Shown here in pieces: positions 19,784 through 28,472 of a stretch of DNA of 37,943 nt. Position 1 is the stretch's first letter; every line of letters starts with the position of its first letter. The translations under genes were made by a program, and so were the position numbers. The DNA comes from Candidatus Bipolaricaulota bacterium (GTDB taxonomy: Bacteria; Bipolaricaulota; Bipolaricaulia; UBA7950; UBA9294). Location: assembly GCA_027007005.1 (NCBI GenBank), contig JALTFO010000306.1:1-37943 (forward strand). The letters are read 5' to 3'. A model generated the notes under the pieces. It saw only the letters and a list, made by a program, of their open reading frames with translations, did not search any database and had not been told where the DNA came from.

Positions 19784-21841
19784 ATGAAATCAATCGTAAA
19801 ACGCGATGGTCGCGTCGTTTCGTTTGATGAAGCGAAGATAACAACAGCAATCTGGAAGGCAATGCGCGAGGTTGGCGACGGAGACGAGATCGAAGCCAAG
19901 CGCCTCTGCGAGCTTGTCACTGCCATACTGGATGAGCGCTTTCCAGTGGACTACCCAACGGTGGAGGAGATCCAGGACGTCGTCGAAGAGGCCCTGATCG
20001 AGGCGGGGTACGTCCGCACAGCCAAGGCGTACATTCTGTACCGAAAGCAGCATACTGACCTTCGTCAGTTGGACGGCCTGATGGCCGAAATACCGCTTGT
20101 AGATGATTATTTAAACGATCGCGATTGGCGGGTGCGCGAGAATAGCAACATGAGCTTCTCTCTTCAGGGGCTCAACACACACATCACTGAGCACGTGATC
20201 AGCCGCTACTGGCTTAGCAAGATCTATCCACAGCAGGTGCAGGAGACACACGATCGCGGCGACTTCCATATTCACGACCTGGGGACGTTGGGCGCGTACT
20301 GCGTTGGCTGGGACCTCCAGGATCTTCTCATGCGTGGCTTCCGCGGTGTGCGCGGGAAGGTAGAGTCTCGTCCGGCAAAGCACTTCCGGGTCGCACTATT
20401 GCAGGTAGTGAACTTCATGTACACTCTGCAGGGTGAGTCGGCGGGAGCACAGGCCTTTTCCAACCTGGATACGTACCTTGCTCCGTTCATCCGCTACGAC
20501 AACCTGAACTACGATGAAGTGAAGCAAAACCTGCAGGAATTCGTGTACAACATGAACGTGCCGACGCGCGTCGGTTTTCAGACTCCCTTTACCAACGTGA
20601 CGATCGATCTCGAAGTCCCTAAGTACATGAAGGACGATCATGTCATAATTGGCGGCGTGCTGCAGAAGTCTGTCTACGGTGATCATCAGCATGAAATGGA
20701 CATGTTCAACCGTGCCTTCGCCGAGGTGATGACCGAAGGTGACATGCACGGGCGGCCCTTCACCTTTCCCATTCCCACGTACAACATCACCGAAGAATTC
20801 AACTGGGATAACGAGAACCTTGCTCCTGTGTGGGAGATGACGGCAAAGTATGGCATCCCGTACTTCTCCAACTTCATCAACTCGGACATGAGCCCAGAGG
20901 ATGCGCGCTCGATGTGCTGTCGGCTGCGAATCGACAACCGTGAGTTGAAAAAGCGCGGCGGAGGCCTGTTTGGGGCCAATCCACTGACCGGTTCCATCGG
21001 AGTGGTCACCATCAACCTGCCACGCCTCGGCTACCTGGCTGAGAATGAAGCCGACTTCTTCTCTCGTTTGGAAGAGCTGATGGAGCTTGCAAAGAAGTCG
21101 CTCATCGTAAAGAGGAAAACCCTGGAAAACCTGACCGATCGCGGGCTGTACCCCTACTCGCGCTTCTATTTGCAATCGATCAAGGACCTTGAAGGCGGGT
21201 ACTGGAAGAACCACTTCTCGACGATCGGAATCATCGGGATGAACGAGGCGATCCTCAATCTGTATGGACTATCGATTGCCGATCCTGAGGGGCGCGAGTT
21301 CGCCGCGCGCGTCCTCGACTTCATGCGCGATCGTCTGGCTGACTTTCAGGAAGAGACCGGCGAGATCTTCAACCTGGAGGCAACACCGGCTGAGGGTGCA
21401 AGCTATCGTCTGGCCAAGCGCGACCTGGAGCGCTATCCCGATATCCGCATCTACAACTTAGAGCGCTATGGTGGAAACACTCCGTATTACACCAACTCCA
21501 CTCATCTGCCGGTCGGTCTCACAGAAGATCTGTTCGAGGCGCTCACGATGCAAGACCCGCTGCAGACACGCTACACGGGGGGCACCGTCTTCCACGGATT
21601 CCTCGGGGAGAGCAGTCCGACACCGGAGGCAGCAAAGCGCCTGGTGAGGAAAATCGCGGAGAACTTCCACCTCCCCTACTACACCCTCACCCCGACCTTC
21701 TCCATCTGTCCCAAGCACGGGTACATCCCAGGGGAACACAAGTATTGTCCCAAGTGTGACGAAGAACTAATAGAAAGCCTAAAAGAAAACAAATCTCAAG
21801 GAGGCGTGAAAGTTGAACTACAAAGAAGACCAAGATGGTAA
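19784..21841 (+). CDS. nrdD: Anaerobic (class III) ribonucleoside-triphosphate reductase, ATP-cone + catalytic barrel + Cys4 region, lacking the glycyl-radical C-terminus in this frame
   Basis: ATP-cone (MKSIVKRDGRVVSFDEAKITTAIWKAM), DMSPEDARSMCCRLRIDNRE, NPLTGSIGVVTINLPRLGYLA, NHFSTIGIIGMNEA, Cys pairs CPKHGYIPGEHKYCPKC; ends ...VKVELQRRPRW* with no RxVGY motif. Confidence 0.95.
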   Translation: MKSIVKRDGRVVSFDEAKITTAIWKAMREVGDGDEIEAKRLCELVTAILDERFPVDYPTVEEIQDVVEEALIEAGYVRTAKAYILYRKQHTDLRQLDGLMAEIPLVDDYLNDRDWRVRENSNMSFSLQGLNTHITEHVISRYWLSKIYPQQVQETHDRGDFHIHDLGTLGAYCVGWDLQDLLMRGFRGVRGKVESRPAKHFRVALLQVVNFMYTLQGESAGAQAFSNLDTYLAPFIRYDNLNYDEVKQNLQEFVYNMNVPTRVGFQTPFTNVTIDLEVPKYMKDDHVIIGGVLQKSVYGDHQHEMDMFNRAFAEVMTEGDMHGRPFTFPIPTYNITEEFNWDNENLAPVWEMTAKYGIPYFSNFINSDMSPEDARSMCCRLRIDNRELKKRGGGLFGANPLTGSIGVVTINLPRLGYLAENEADFFSRLEELMELAKKSLIVKRKTLENLTDRGLYPYSRFYLQSIKDLEGGYWKNHFSTIGIIGMNEAILNLYGLSIADPEGREFAARVLDFMRDRLADFQEETGEIFNLEATPAEGASYRLAKRDLERYPDIRIYNLERYGGNTPYYTNSTHLPVGLTEDLFEALTMQDPLQTRYTGGTVFHGFLGESSPTPEAAKRLVRKIAENFHLPYYTLTPTFSICPKHGYIPGEHKYCPKCDEELIESLKENKSQGGVKVELQRRPRW

Positions 21842-22010
21842 CCTCATCCTCGAAGACGGCAGGGTAATTCCAGCAGAGCAGAGGCAGAAGGCTGAAGTCT
21901 ACTCACGAATTGTTGGCTATTTGAGACCGGTAGAGCAGTGGAACGATGGAAAGCAAGCAGAGTTCGCCGACCGCAAGACCTATTCCACCAAACCGGTGGT
22001 GCACGCATAA
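21813..22010 (+). CDS. Stand-alone glycyl-radical (C-terminal NrdD) domain protein, 65 aa, TTG start
   Basis: AEVYSRIVGYLRPVEQWNDGKQAEFADRKTY is the canonical NrdD glycyl-radical tail; AAGGAGG at 21798-21804, 8 nt before TTG; +1 frame relative to nrdD; in-frame TGA at 21807-21809. Confidence 0.82.
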   Translation: MNYKEDQDGNLILEDGRVIPAEQRQKAEVYSRIVGYLRPVEQWNDGKQAEFADRKTYSTKPVVHA

Positions 22011-22165
22011 GAGAGTTTGCGACCGGCATAGGGTTGCGCCTCAACTTTATTGCTCAGCAGTGAGCATGGCGGATCTTGTGCCGGTCCATCCATGATGTGC
22101 TGGCACGATTGAGCTTCTTTAGAGTGTTGTGCGGGTCGGTATGGACAGCGTTGGACATCTACAGA

Positions 22166-22194
22166 TTGACCCTCGTGAGCCAACGTGATAGCAT
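22166..22194 (+). promoter_or_regulatory. Possible sigma70-type promoter for the decayed TA pair
   Basis: TTGACC - 17 nt - TAGCAT, just upstream of ATG 22201. Confidence 0.3.
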
Positions 22195-22200
22195 GTTTGC

Positions 22201-22278
22201 ATGGCATTGTTGGATAGTATTCGAGACAAGATCGCGCGATGGCAGTATGAATTCTCAAAGCACGCCGGGGTGACATGA
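22201..22278 (+). pseudogene. DUF4258-type toxin N-terminal remnant (25 aa)
   Basis: Own translation MALLDSIRDKIARWQYEFSKHAGVT*; resembles the first ~20 aa of DUF4258 proteins (IREKI..G.YEFSKHA), then stops. Confidence 0.5.
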
Positions 22279-22460
22279 TGAAAGAAACAATGATGCAAAC
22301 CAAAGCAACCTACACGTTGGAGTATAAAGGGAAGTTCTTCCTCATTGAGCACGTGCCGGCACGGGTGTGCCGGAAGACCCTGGAGCATATTCAGGCAGTG
22401 ATCAAAGGCGGGAAGAAGCCTGCGAAGACCATTGAAACGCCTGTGTACAAGTACGCATGA
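22275..22460 (+). pseudogene. YgiT-type antitoxin remnant lacking the CxxC zinc knuckles
   Basis: TYTLEYKGKFFLIEHVPARVC...EHIQAVIKGGKKPAKTIETPVYKYA matches the YgiT-like family pattern, but only one Cys remains; ATGA overlap with the upstream remnant. Confidence 0.55.
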
Positions 22461-22481
22461 AGAATACCCAACCATTCTGTC

Positions 22482-22538
22482 GAGCAGTGTAACGATAGCA
22501 AACAGGCAGAGTTTGCTGATCGGAAGATGTATTCTACG
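22482..22538 (+). pseudogene. Degenerate second copy of the NrdD glycyl-radical tail (post-glycine segment)
   Basis: EQCNDSKQAEFADRKMYST versus EQWNDGKQAEFADRKTYST at 21933-21989; 19 codons aligned without gaps. Confidence 0.75.
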
Positions 22539-22645
22539 AGAATCACGAAGAGTACCGCGCCCTGTAAGTGTGAGTTTCATTGCTCATGGAGCCACGGGAT
22601 ATTGCCCAGCAGTGAAGAGCATATGACCGGCAGTGAAGAAGACGC

Positions 22646-23145
22646 ATGATGTTTCGATCTGTAAGACTACCACAGGGCATCTCCGGACGGCTTTTCTTGC
22701 ACAGGATGCCCGGGAGAGGCAAGAGCTGGGACGATTTTGTCAGTGAAGCAAAGCGACAAGGTATCGATGTAATTGTCTGCCTTCCCTCAGACGATGAAAT
22801 CCAGGAGAAGTCCCCCATGTACGCCAGTGCTGTCTCGAACAACCTCCTTGACAGCAGGAGAGAAGTCTATCCAATTCCAGACTACGACGTCCCTCAGGAT
22901 AGAGGTGCCTTTGCATCATTCACCATGAACATTACTGGATAATCGTGTTCGGGGAGTGCGGTTCTAGAGCATTGCGGCGTAGGGATCGGGCGTACAGGCA
23001 CCTTTGCCATCTGTCTCCTGATGCCCTGGGTATGGACCGCAAACTGGCGAAGAGAGCAATCCGTGATGCAGGGGCATATCCTGAAACACCTGTACAATGT
23101 AGTCTAGTAGATTGGTGCGAAGCGGAGTTCCCGGTGAGGCAGTAG
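22646..23145 (+). pseudogene. Dual-specificity/tyrosine phosphatase-like pseudogene (nonsense codon + 1-nt deletion)
   Basis: Frame 1: MMFRSVRLPQGISGRLFLHRMPGR...YPIPDYDVPQDR..., stop TAA 22940-22942; same frame resumes with PTP loop HCGVGIGRTGTFAICLL (22970 on); then frameshift near 23023 to ALGMDRKLAKRAIRDAGAYPETPVQCSLVDW. Confidence 0.7.
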
Positions 23146-23277
23146 ATCTCATTAGCGCTAATGGTTGATGGAGAAATCCAAAAGGCGATGTATCATAGTG
23201 GTCCGTCTGAGATGCTGCTGGGAAATCACGCCGCTACGGTCAGGTATCGTGCAAGGTTGAATGGAGGCTATACAGTT

Positions 23278-23979
23278 ATGAAGATTGCTCAACTGCTCCC
23301 GACAACGCTGATCGACTATCCGAACAAGGTCGCGGCGCTCATATACACTTCCGGCTGCAACTTCCGCTGCCCATTCTGCCACAACTCCGAGCTGGTGTTG
23401 CCCGAGAAGATGGAAACGATGCAGCTTATCCCGGAGAACGACGTCCTCTACTTCTTGCGCGAGCGGGGGAATTTCCTCGATGCTCTGTCGATCACCGGTG
23501 GCGAACCGACACTGCATGACGATCTTCCGCGTTTCATCAAGCGGGTGAAGCAAACTGGCCTCCTCGTCAAACTAGACACCAACGGCTCGCGCCCTGAGGT
23601 TCTTGAGGAGCTATTCGATAACCACCTGGTTGATTACGTGGCGATGGACGTCAAGGGGCCGGCAGCAAGGTACTCGGAGCTCGCTGGCGTGCGCGTCGAT
23701 CTCGATGCCATCCGCCGTTCCATTGAGCTGATCATGAAGAATGCTCCGGACTACGAGTTTCGCACCACTGTCGCCCCGACGATCACACCTGAGGATATCG
23801 AGGACACAGTCGAACTAGTGAACGGGGCGAAGCGCTACTTCTTGCAGGCGTTCGTCGTTCCGGTGGGGAAGGATCTAGTCGATCCGACCTGGAACAAAAA
23901 GACCGCCCTATCCAAGACTGAACTTGAGAGCGTGTGGGAGAAGATTAAAGGTAGTTTTCCCGACGGCGGGGTGAGATGA
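23278..23979 (+). CDS. nrdG: Anaerobic ribonucleotide reductase activating enzyme (radical SAM)
   Basis: TTLIDYPNKVAALIYTSGCNFRCPFCHNSELVLPE (CxxxCxxC), LSITGGEPTLHDDL, VDYVAMDVKGP. ATG at 23278 preferred over the ORF-track start. Confidence 0.9.
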   Translation: MKIAQLLPTTLIDYPNKVAALIYTSGCNFRCPFCHNSELVLPEKMETMQLIPENDVLYFLRERGNFLDALSITGGEPTLHDDLPRFIKRVKQTGLLVKLDTNGSRPEVLEELFDNHLVDYVAMDVKGPAARYSELAGVRVDLDAIRRSIELIMKNAPDYEFRTTVAPTITPEDIEDTVELVNGAKRYFLQAFVVPVGKDLVDPTWNKKTALSKTELESVWEKIKGSFPDGGVR

Positions 23980-24755
23980 ACTTCAAGATAGCAACATACA
24001 ACGCAAACTCGATTAGAAGCAGGATCACGCTTGTTCAGAATTGGCTCTCTCGTGAGCATCCAGATGTGCTGTGCATCCAAGAGACGAAGGTGCAGGATCA
24101 GGACTTCCCGCAGGAAGCATTCACCGAGGTTGGCTACCACATCGTCTTCCGCGGGCAGAAGGCGTACTCTGGAGTAGCGATCGCATCATTGGAAGAACCA
24201 CAGACGGTGTCATTCGGACTTGACAGCGAACCAAAGGATGAGCCTAGGTTGATCACCGCGAAGATCGACAGGGTCAGGATCGTCAACACCTATGTGCCGC
24301 AGGGAAGATCTGTCGATTCCGAGATGTTTGCCTATAAGCTGCAATGGCTCGCGCGTCTGCGGGATTACTTCCAGCATGAGTTCTCCCCCGATGAACCGCT
24401 CATCTGGTGTGGTGACCTAAACGTCGCCCCGCTCGAGATCGACGTACACGATCCAAAGCGCCTGGCAAAGCACGTCGACTTCCATCCGCAGGTGCGGGAA
24501 GCATTGGAACGAGTTACCCAATGGGGACTGATTGACGTCTTCCGACGCCATCATCCGGATGAACCAGGCCAATACACGTTTTGGGACTACCGGGTAAAGG
24601 GAGCGCTCGATCGTAACCTCGGCTGGCGCGTAGACCACATCTTCGCTACACCACCGTTAGCCAAAAAGTCTACAAATGCTTGGATCGATCGCGAGGCACG
24701 CGCAGCGGAGAAGCCCTCTGATCACACGTTTCTTGTTGCGGAATTCTCCCTCTGA
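23976..24755 (+). CDS. xth: Exodeoxyribonuclease III / AP endonuclease
   Basis: KIATYNANSIRSR, VLCIQETKVQDQDFP, IWCGDLNVAPLEIDVHDPK, FWDYRVKGALDRNLGWRVDHIFATPPL, PSDHTFLVAEF. Confidence 0.94.
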   Translation: MNFKIATYNANSIRSRITLVQNWLSREHPDVLCIQETKVQDQDFPQEAFTEVGYHIVFRGQKAYSGVAIASLEEPQTVSFGLDSEPKDEPRLITAKIDRVRIVNTYVPQGRSVDSEMFAYKLQWLARLRDYFQHEFSPDEPLIWCGDLNVAPLEIDVHDPKRLAKHVDFHPQVREALERVTQWGLIDVFRRHHPDEPGQYTFWDYRVKGALDRNLGWRVDHIFATPPLAKKSTNAWIDREARAAEKPSDHTFLVAEFSL

Positions 24756-24803
24756 CGTGTACCGCAGTAACGCGGGGCGGAACATCTTTGACCGGCCGTG
24801 ATC

Positions 24804-25790
24804 TCAGCCCAGTCCTGCTAGCTCCCGTACCTTGGCGATGTTCTCCCGCGCGATTGCACGGGCACGCTCTGCGCCTTGTTCGAGAATCTCTTCAACCTTG
24901 CCCGATGCCGCAAGCTCTGCCCTGCGAGCCTGAATCGGCCGCAGGACCGACATTAGGTTCTCAAAGACGGCATCCTTCAAGCGCGAGTACATCAGCTTCC
25001 CGGCGGTAAATTCCGCCTTCAACTCGGACACGATCGAGCTGTCTCCGTTCACTTCAGCCGACAGCTCCAGAATCTCAAACAGGGTCGCCACGCCAGGCGA
25101 CATCTCCTCCCCGGCGGTGAGGCCCGTGTCGGTCACCGCGGAACGGATCTTCTTGTGGATTGACTTTTCGTCCTCCATCACTCCGATGTAGTGGGCCTCG
25201 CCCGCACTCTTGCTCATTTTGATTGTCGGGTCAGCAAGGGACATGATGCGCGCACCCTTACCCACGATCGGTTCCGGTTCCGGGAAGAATTCTCCAAAGC
25301 GTGAGTTGAACCGCCGTGCGATGCGCCGTGACAGTTCCAGGTGCTGAACTTGATCCTCTCCGACCGGTACGCCCTGAGCGCGATAGAGGAGGATGTCGGC
25401 CGCTTGCAAAATCGGGTAGGTAAACAGCCCGGCGGAGATGAATTTCCTGCCGGCGGATTTATCCTTGAACTGGGTCATACGGGTGAGGTCTCCGTAGGAG
25501 GTGACGCATCCGAGAATCCATGCTAGTTCAGTGTGCTCGGGTACGGCCGATTGAATGAACAGGATCGAACGCTCTGGATCGATCCCGCATGCGATCAGAT
25601 CTAGGGCCATGTTGCGTGATGCCTCGCGCAGCGCTTTTGGATCGACCTCAACCGTGATTGCATGATAATCGACCACGCAGTAGATGCAGTCATTCTCCTT
25701 CTGAAGTGCAACCCAATTACGAAGAGCGCCGAAGTAGTTGCCGATATGCGGTGTCCCCGTTGGTTGGATCCCCGAAAAGATTCTTGTCAC
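24804..25790 (-). CDS. trpS: Tryptophanyl-tRNA synthetase (GTG start)
   Basis: RIFSGIQPTGTPHIGNYFGAL (HIGH variant), YPILQAADILLYRAQGVPVGEDQVQHLEL, KMSKSAGEAHYIGV; ggagg upstream of GTG. Confidence 0.95.
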   Translation of the reverse strand: MTRIFSGIQPTGTPHIGNYFGALRNWVALQKENDCIYCVVDYHAITVEVDPKALREASRNMALDLIACGIDPERSILFIQSAVPEHTELAWILGCVTSYGDLTRMTQFKDKSAGRKFISAGLFTYPILQAADILLYRAQGVPVGEDQVQHLELSRRIARRFNSRFGEFFPEPEPIVGKGARIMSLADPTIKMSKSAGEAHYIGVMEDEKSIHKKIRSAVTDTGLTAGEEMSPGVATLFEILELSAEVNGDSSIVSELKAEFTAGKLMYSRLKDAVFENLMSVLRPIQARRAELAASGKVEEILEQGAERARAIARENIAKVRELAGLG

Positions 25791-25993
25791 AGTCTTTACC
25801 TCCGTAATTGGTCGGATAAGAAGCGAGCACCGTAGCTTCATCCGGTACTCCTCTGTTGCGCTTTTAGTATAACGGTGCCTCTTTGCCGACTGCAAGAATG
25901 TCGTCCTTGATCGATTCGCACTCTCTGAGGTATCATACGTGTGGGTGCTCGATGACAGATAATCCTGAGGTAATTAGCCCAGCCGCTCCAGGT

Positions 25994-26017
25994 CCAACCC
26001 GAGTGAAAACGGGTTGG
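25994..26017. promoter_or_regulatory. Perfect 8-bp hairpin CCAACCCG-agtgaaaa-CGGGTTGG in trpS/glmU-like divergent region
   Basis: Direct inspection; not followed by a T-run. Confidence 0.35.
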
Positions 26018-26147
26018 CATGAGAGCGAACAGCACAATTGTAGTTTTTTCGTTTACCATCCAAATTTTGATTCTCCCCCCTTAAGTCTCCCTTCAAGCGT
26101 TGGAACGTTACCTGATTGTTCAGAAGAAGTCTTTTCACGGAGGTAAA

Positions 26148-26843
26148 ATGCACTCGCAGACTGATCCCATGTTCGCCGATCGATCACAGAGCCTACAGAA
26201 GGTGAGGAAGTTGGTGGAAGCAGGGGTGAGGATCATCGACCCGGAGCGCACTTACATTGAGCCCAAAGTGCAAGTTGCTCGCGGCACGGAGATCCTCCCC
26301 GGCACGCACCTGCGCGGAGATACAGTAGTTGGCGCGCGTTGTACGATCGGGCCAGACTGCTACATCGAAGACTCTACCATCGAGGACGACTGCCGCGTGC
26401 GCTATTCGGTCCTCGAAGGGGCACGGGTGCGTAGCAAGACGACCATAGGGCCGTATGCACACTTGCGGCCAGGGGCGGATGTTGGGCCCAAAGTGCGCAT
26501 CGGAAACTTCGTCGAGGTGAAGGCTTCCCGCGTACGGCGTGGAGCGAAGGCGGGACACTTGACCTACCTTGGTGATGCCGACGTGGGGGAGGAAACAAAC
26601 ATCGGCGCGGGGACGATCACCTGTAACTACGATGGCAAGGAGAAGCACAAGACGGTGATCGGCAAACGAGCCTTCATCGGCAGCAACGCAGCTTTGGTCG
26701 CTCCCGTAGCGATCGGTGACGGCGCGCTCATCGGTGCGGGCTCGACAATAACAGAGGACGTTCCGGACGGAGACCTGGCGCTGGGGCGTGCGCGTCAGGT
26801 GAACAAGGAGAGAAAGGATCAACAGGAGGAAGAAGCCCAATGA
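26148..26843 (+). CDS. GlmU C-terminal (left-handed beta-helix acetyltransferase) half only
   Basis: [29 protein letters not shown]...[27 protein letters not shown]...[38 protein letters not shown]...ARQVNKE; no N-terminal nucleotidyltransferase domain; gaGGAGGt... style SD (acggaggtaaaATG). Confidence 0.9.
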   Translation: MHSQTDPMFADRSQSLQKVRKLVEAGVRIIDPERTYIEPKVQVARGTEILPGTHLRGDTVVGARCTIGPDCYIEDSTIEDDCRVRYSVLEGARVRSKTTIGPYAHLRPGADVGPKVRIGNFVEVKASRVRRGAKAGHLTYLGDADVGEETNIGAGTITCNYDGKEKHKTVIGKRAFIGSNAALVAPVAIGDGALIGAGSTITEDVPDGDLALGRARQVNKERKDQQEEEAQ

Positions 26844-27796
26844 TTGGAAGGGAGCTGAAACTGCTGTGTGGAAACGCAAATCACCCACTGGCTAATGAGA
26901 TCTCCTATGCTCTGGGAATCGACCTATGTGACGCTGCGGTCGGTCGCTTCAGCGACGGGGAGATTCGTGTACGAATCCGGGAAACGGTGCGCGGGGCGGA
27001 CGTGTACGTCATCCAGCCGACCTGCCCACCGGTCAATGACCACCTGATGGAGCTGCTGATCATGATTGACGCTCTTAGGCGCGCGTCGGCACGCAAAGTG
27101 ATCGCCGTAATCCCTTACTACGGTTATGCGCGTCAGGATCGTAAACACACTGGTCGCGTCCCGATCACTGCTCGCTTAGTGGCGAACCTACTGGAGACGG
27201 CCGGTGCAGATCGTATCCTTACCATGGATCTCCACGTCGGTCAGATTCAGGGGTTCTTCAACATCCCGGTGGACAATCTACAGGCCGACCCGATCTTCGC
27301 CAGCTACTACAAGAAACACGATGCTGATGGGGATAAGACAATCATCGTCTCTCCGGACGCAGGAGGAGCGGTGCGCGCTCGCCTTCTCGCCGAACGTCTT
27401 GATCTGCCGATCGCTGTACTCGAAAAACGAAGATCCGCAGATGGATCGCAGGTACAGGTGGTAAACGTCATCGGTGATGTCTCCGGGAAGAGGGCAATCC
27501 TCGTCGATGATATTGTATCTTCAGGATCTACTCTTGTCCTTGCAGCAAACGCCCTTCTCGAACACGGCGCAACGGAGGTGCATGCCTATTGCACACACGG
27601 AGTATTTTCGGGGAACGCACTAGAGGTGTTGGCTGAGTCGCCCTTGAAAAAGGTGGTCGTTACCAATACCATCTTCCAGGAACAGGCGGAGAAGAGTGAT
27701 ATTGTCGAGTACATCCCCGTGGGAGAACATCTGGCGAAGACCATTCGCCGGATCTTTGAGAACAAGTCGGTAAGCCACCTTTTCCCACATTACTAG
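26840..27796 (+). CDS. prs: Ribose-phosphate pyrophosphokinase
   Basis: [11 protein letters not shown]-like N-terminus, [56 protein letters not shown]-like [25 protein letters not shown]. Confidence 0.96.
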   Translation: MIGRELKLLCGNANHPLANEISYALGIDLCDAAVGRFSDGEIRVRIRETVRGADVYVIQPTCPPVNDHLMELLIMIDALRRASARKVIAVIPYYGYARQDRKHTGRVPITARLVANLLETAGADRILTMDLHVGQIQGFFNIPVDNLQADPIFASYYKKHDADGDKTIIVSPDAGGAVRARLLAERLDLPIAVLEKRRSADGSQVQVVNVIGDVSGKRAILVDDIVSSGSTLVLAANALLEHGATEVHAYCTHGVFSGNALEVLAESPLKKVVVTNTIFQEQAEKSDIVEYIPVGEHLAKTIRRIFENKSVSHLFPHY

Positions 27797-27815
27797 AAGA
27801 ACTGTAGGAGTGGAA

Positions 27816-28472
27816 ATGTCTGTAACAGTGAACACTAAGTTGCGCCCGGCAGGAAAGGCAAATGCCCTACGTCGCGAGGGGCTCATACCAGCGATAGTAT
27901 ACGGCCCGAGCATGGAGAACATACCCCTTGTCATAGAACGACGTGAGCTGCACGGACTCTTTTCCCATATTACACGCAGTTCGCTCATTGAGCTGTCGAT
28001 CAGTGATGATGAACAGGCAGAAACAATTGACGTCTTTCTGAAGAGAGTGCAGTACAATTCTATCACCGACGAGCCGATCCATGTCGATTTCTATCATCCG
28101 GATCCCAACACCCCGCTCAAGCTGCATGTACCAATCAAGGTCGTCGGCAGAGCTCCCGGACAAGACGCGGGCGGATTCCTAAATGTCCTCTTCGATACAG
28201 TGCGCGTGCACGGACTTTCCAAGGACATTCCACACTTGATCACTCTCGATATAAGCGAGCTTGAGATGGGCGAAGGTATTCGTGTGCGCGATGTTGACTT
28301 TGGCGGAGTTACTCCTCTCCTTTCGCCGGAGCGGTCATTGGTAACGATTGTATCGCCGCGTGGTATGGAGGAGCTTGAAGAGGAGGAGGAAGCAGAAGCA
28401 ATGTTGGAGACTGCGGCAGCGGAAGAGGGTGCACCCGCTGAGGGAGAAGAAGGCGAGAGTAAAGAGGAATGA
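27816..28472 (+). CDS. rplY: 50S ribosomal protein L25/general stress protein Ctc
   Basis: KLRPAGKANALRREGLIPAIVYGPSMENIPLVIERREL; PIHVDFYHPD; acidic Glu-rich tail typical of Ctc. Confidence 0.9.
   Translation: MSVTVNTKLRPAGKANALRREGLIPAIVYGPSMENIPLVIERRELHGLFSHITRSSLIELSISDDEQAETIDVFLKRVQYNSITDEPIHVDFYHPDPNTPLKLHVPIKVVGRAPGQDAGGFLNVLFDTVRVHGLSKDIPHLITLDISELEMGEGIRVRDVDFGGVTPLLSPERSLVTIVSPRGMEELEEEEEAEAMLETAAAEEGAPAEGEEGESKEE

Noticed and set aside
20396-21214. 272-aa minus-strand ORF
   Set aside because: Antisense to nrdD; no credible protein features.
21798-21841. Programmed +1 frameshift joining nrdD to the glycyl-radical ORF
   Set aside because: Not fully excluded, but no prfB-like site (SD closely followed by a slippery codon and stop) is seen; SD-TTG reinitiation explains the layout more simply.
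25791-26100. T-box leader for trpS
   Set aside because: No GGGTGGNACCGCG-type antiterminator sequence found on the minus strand.
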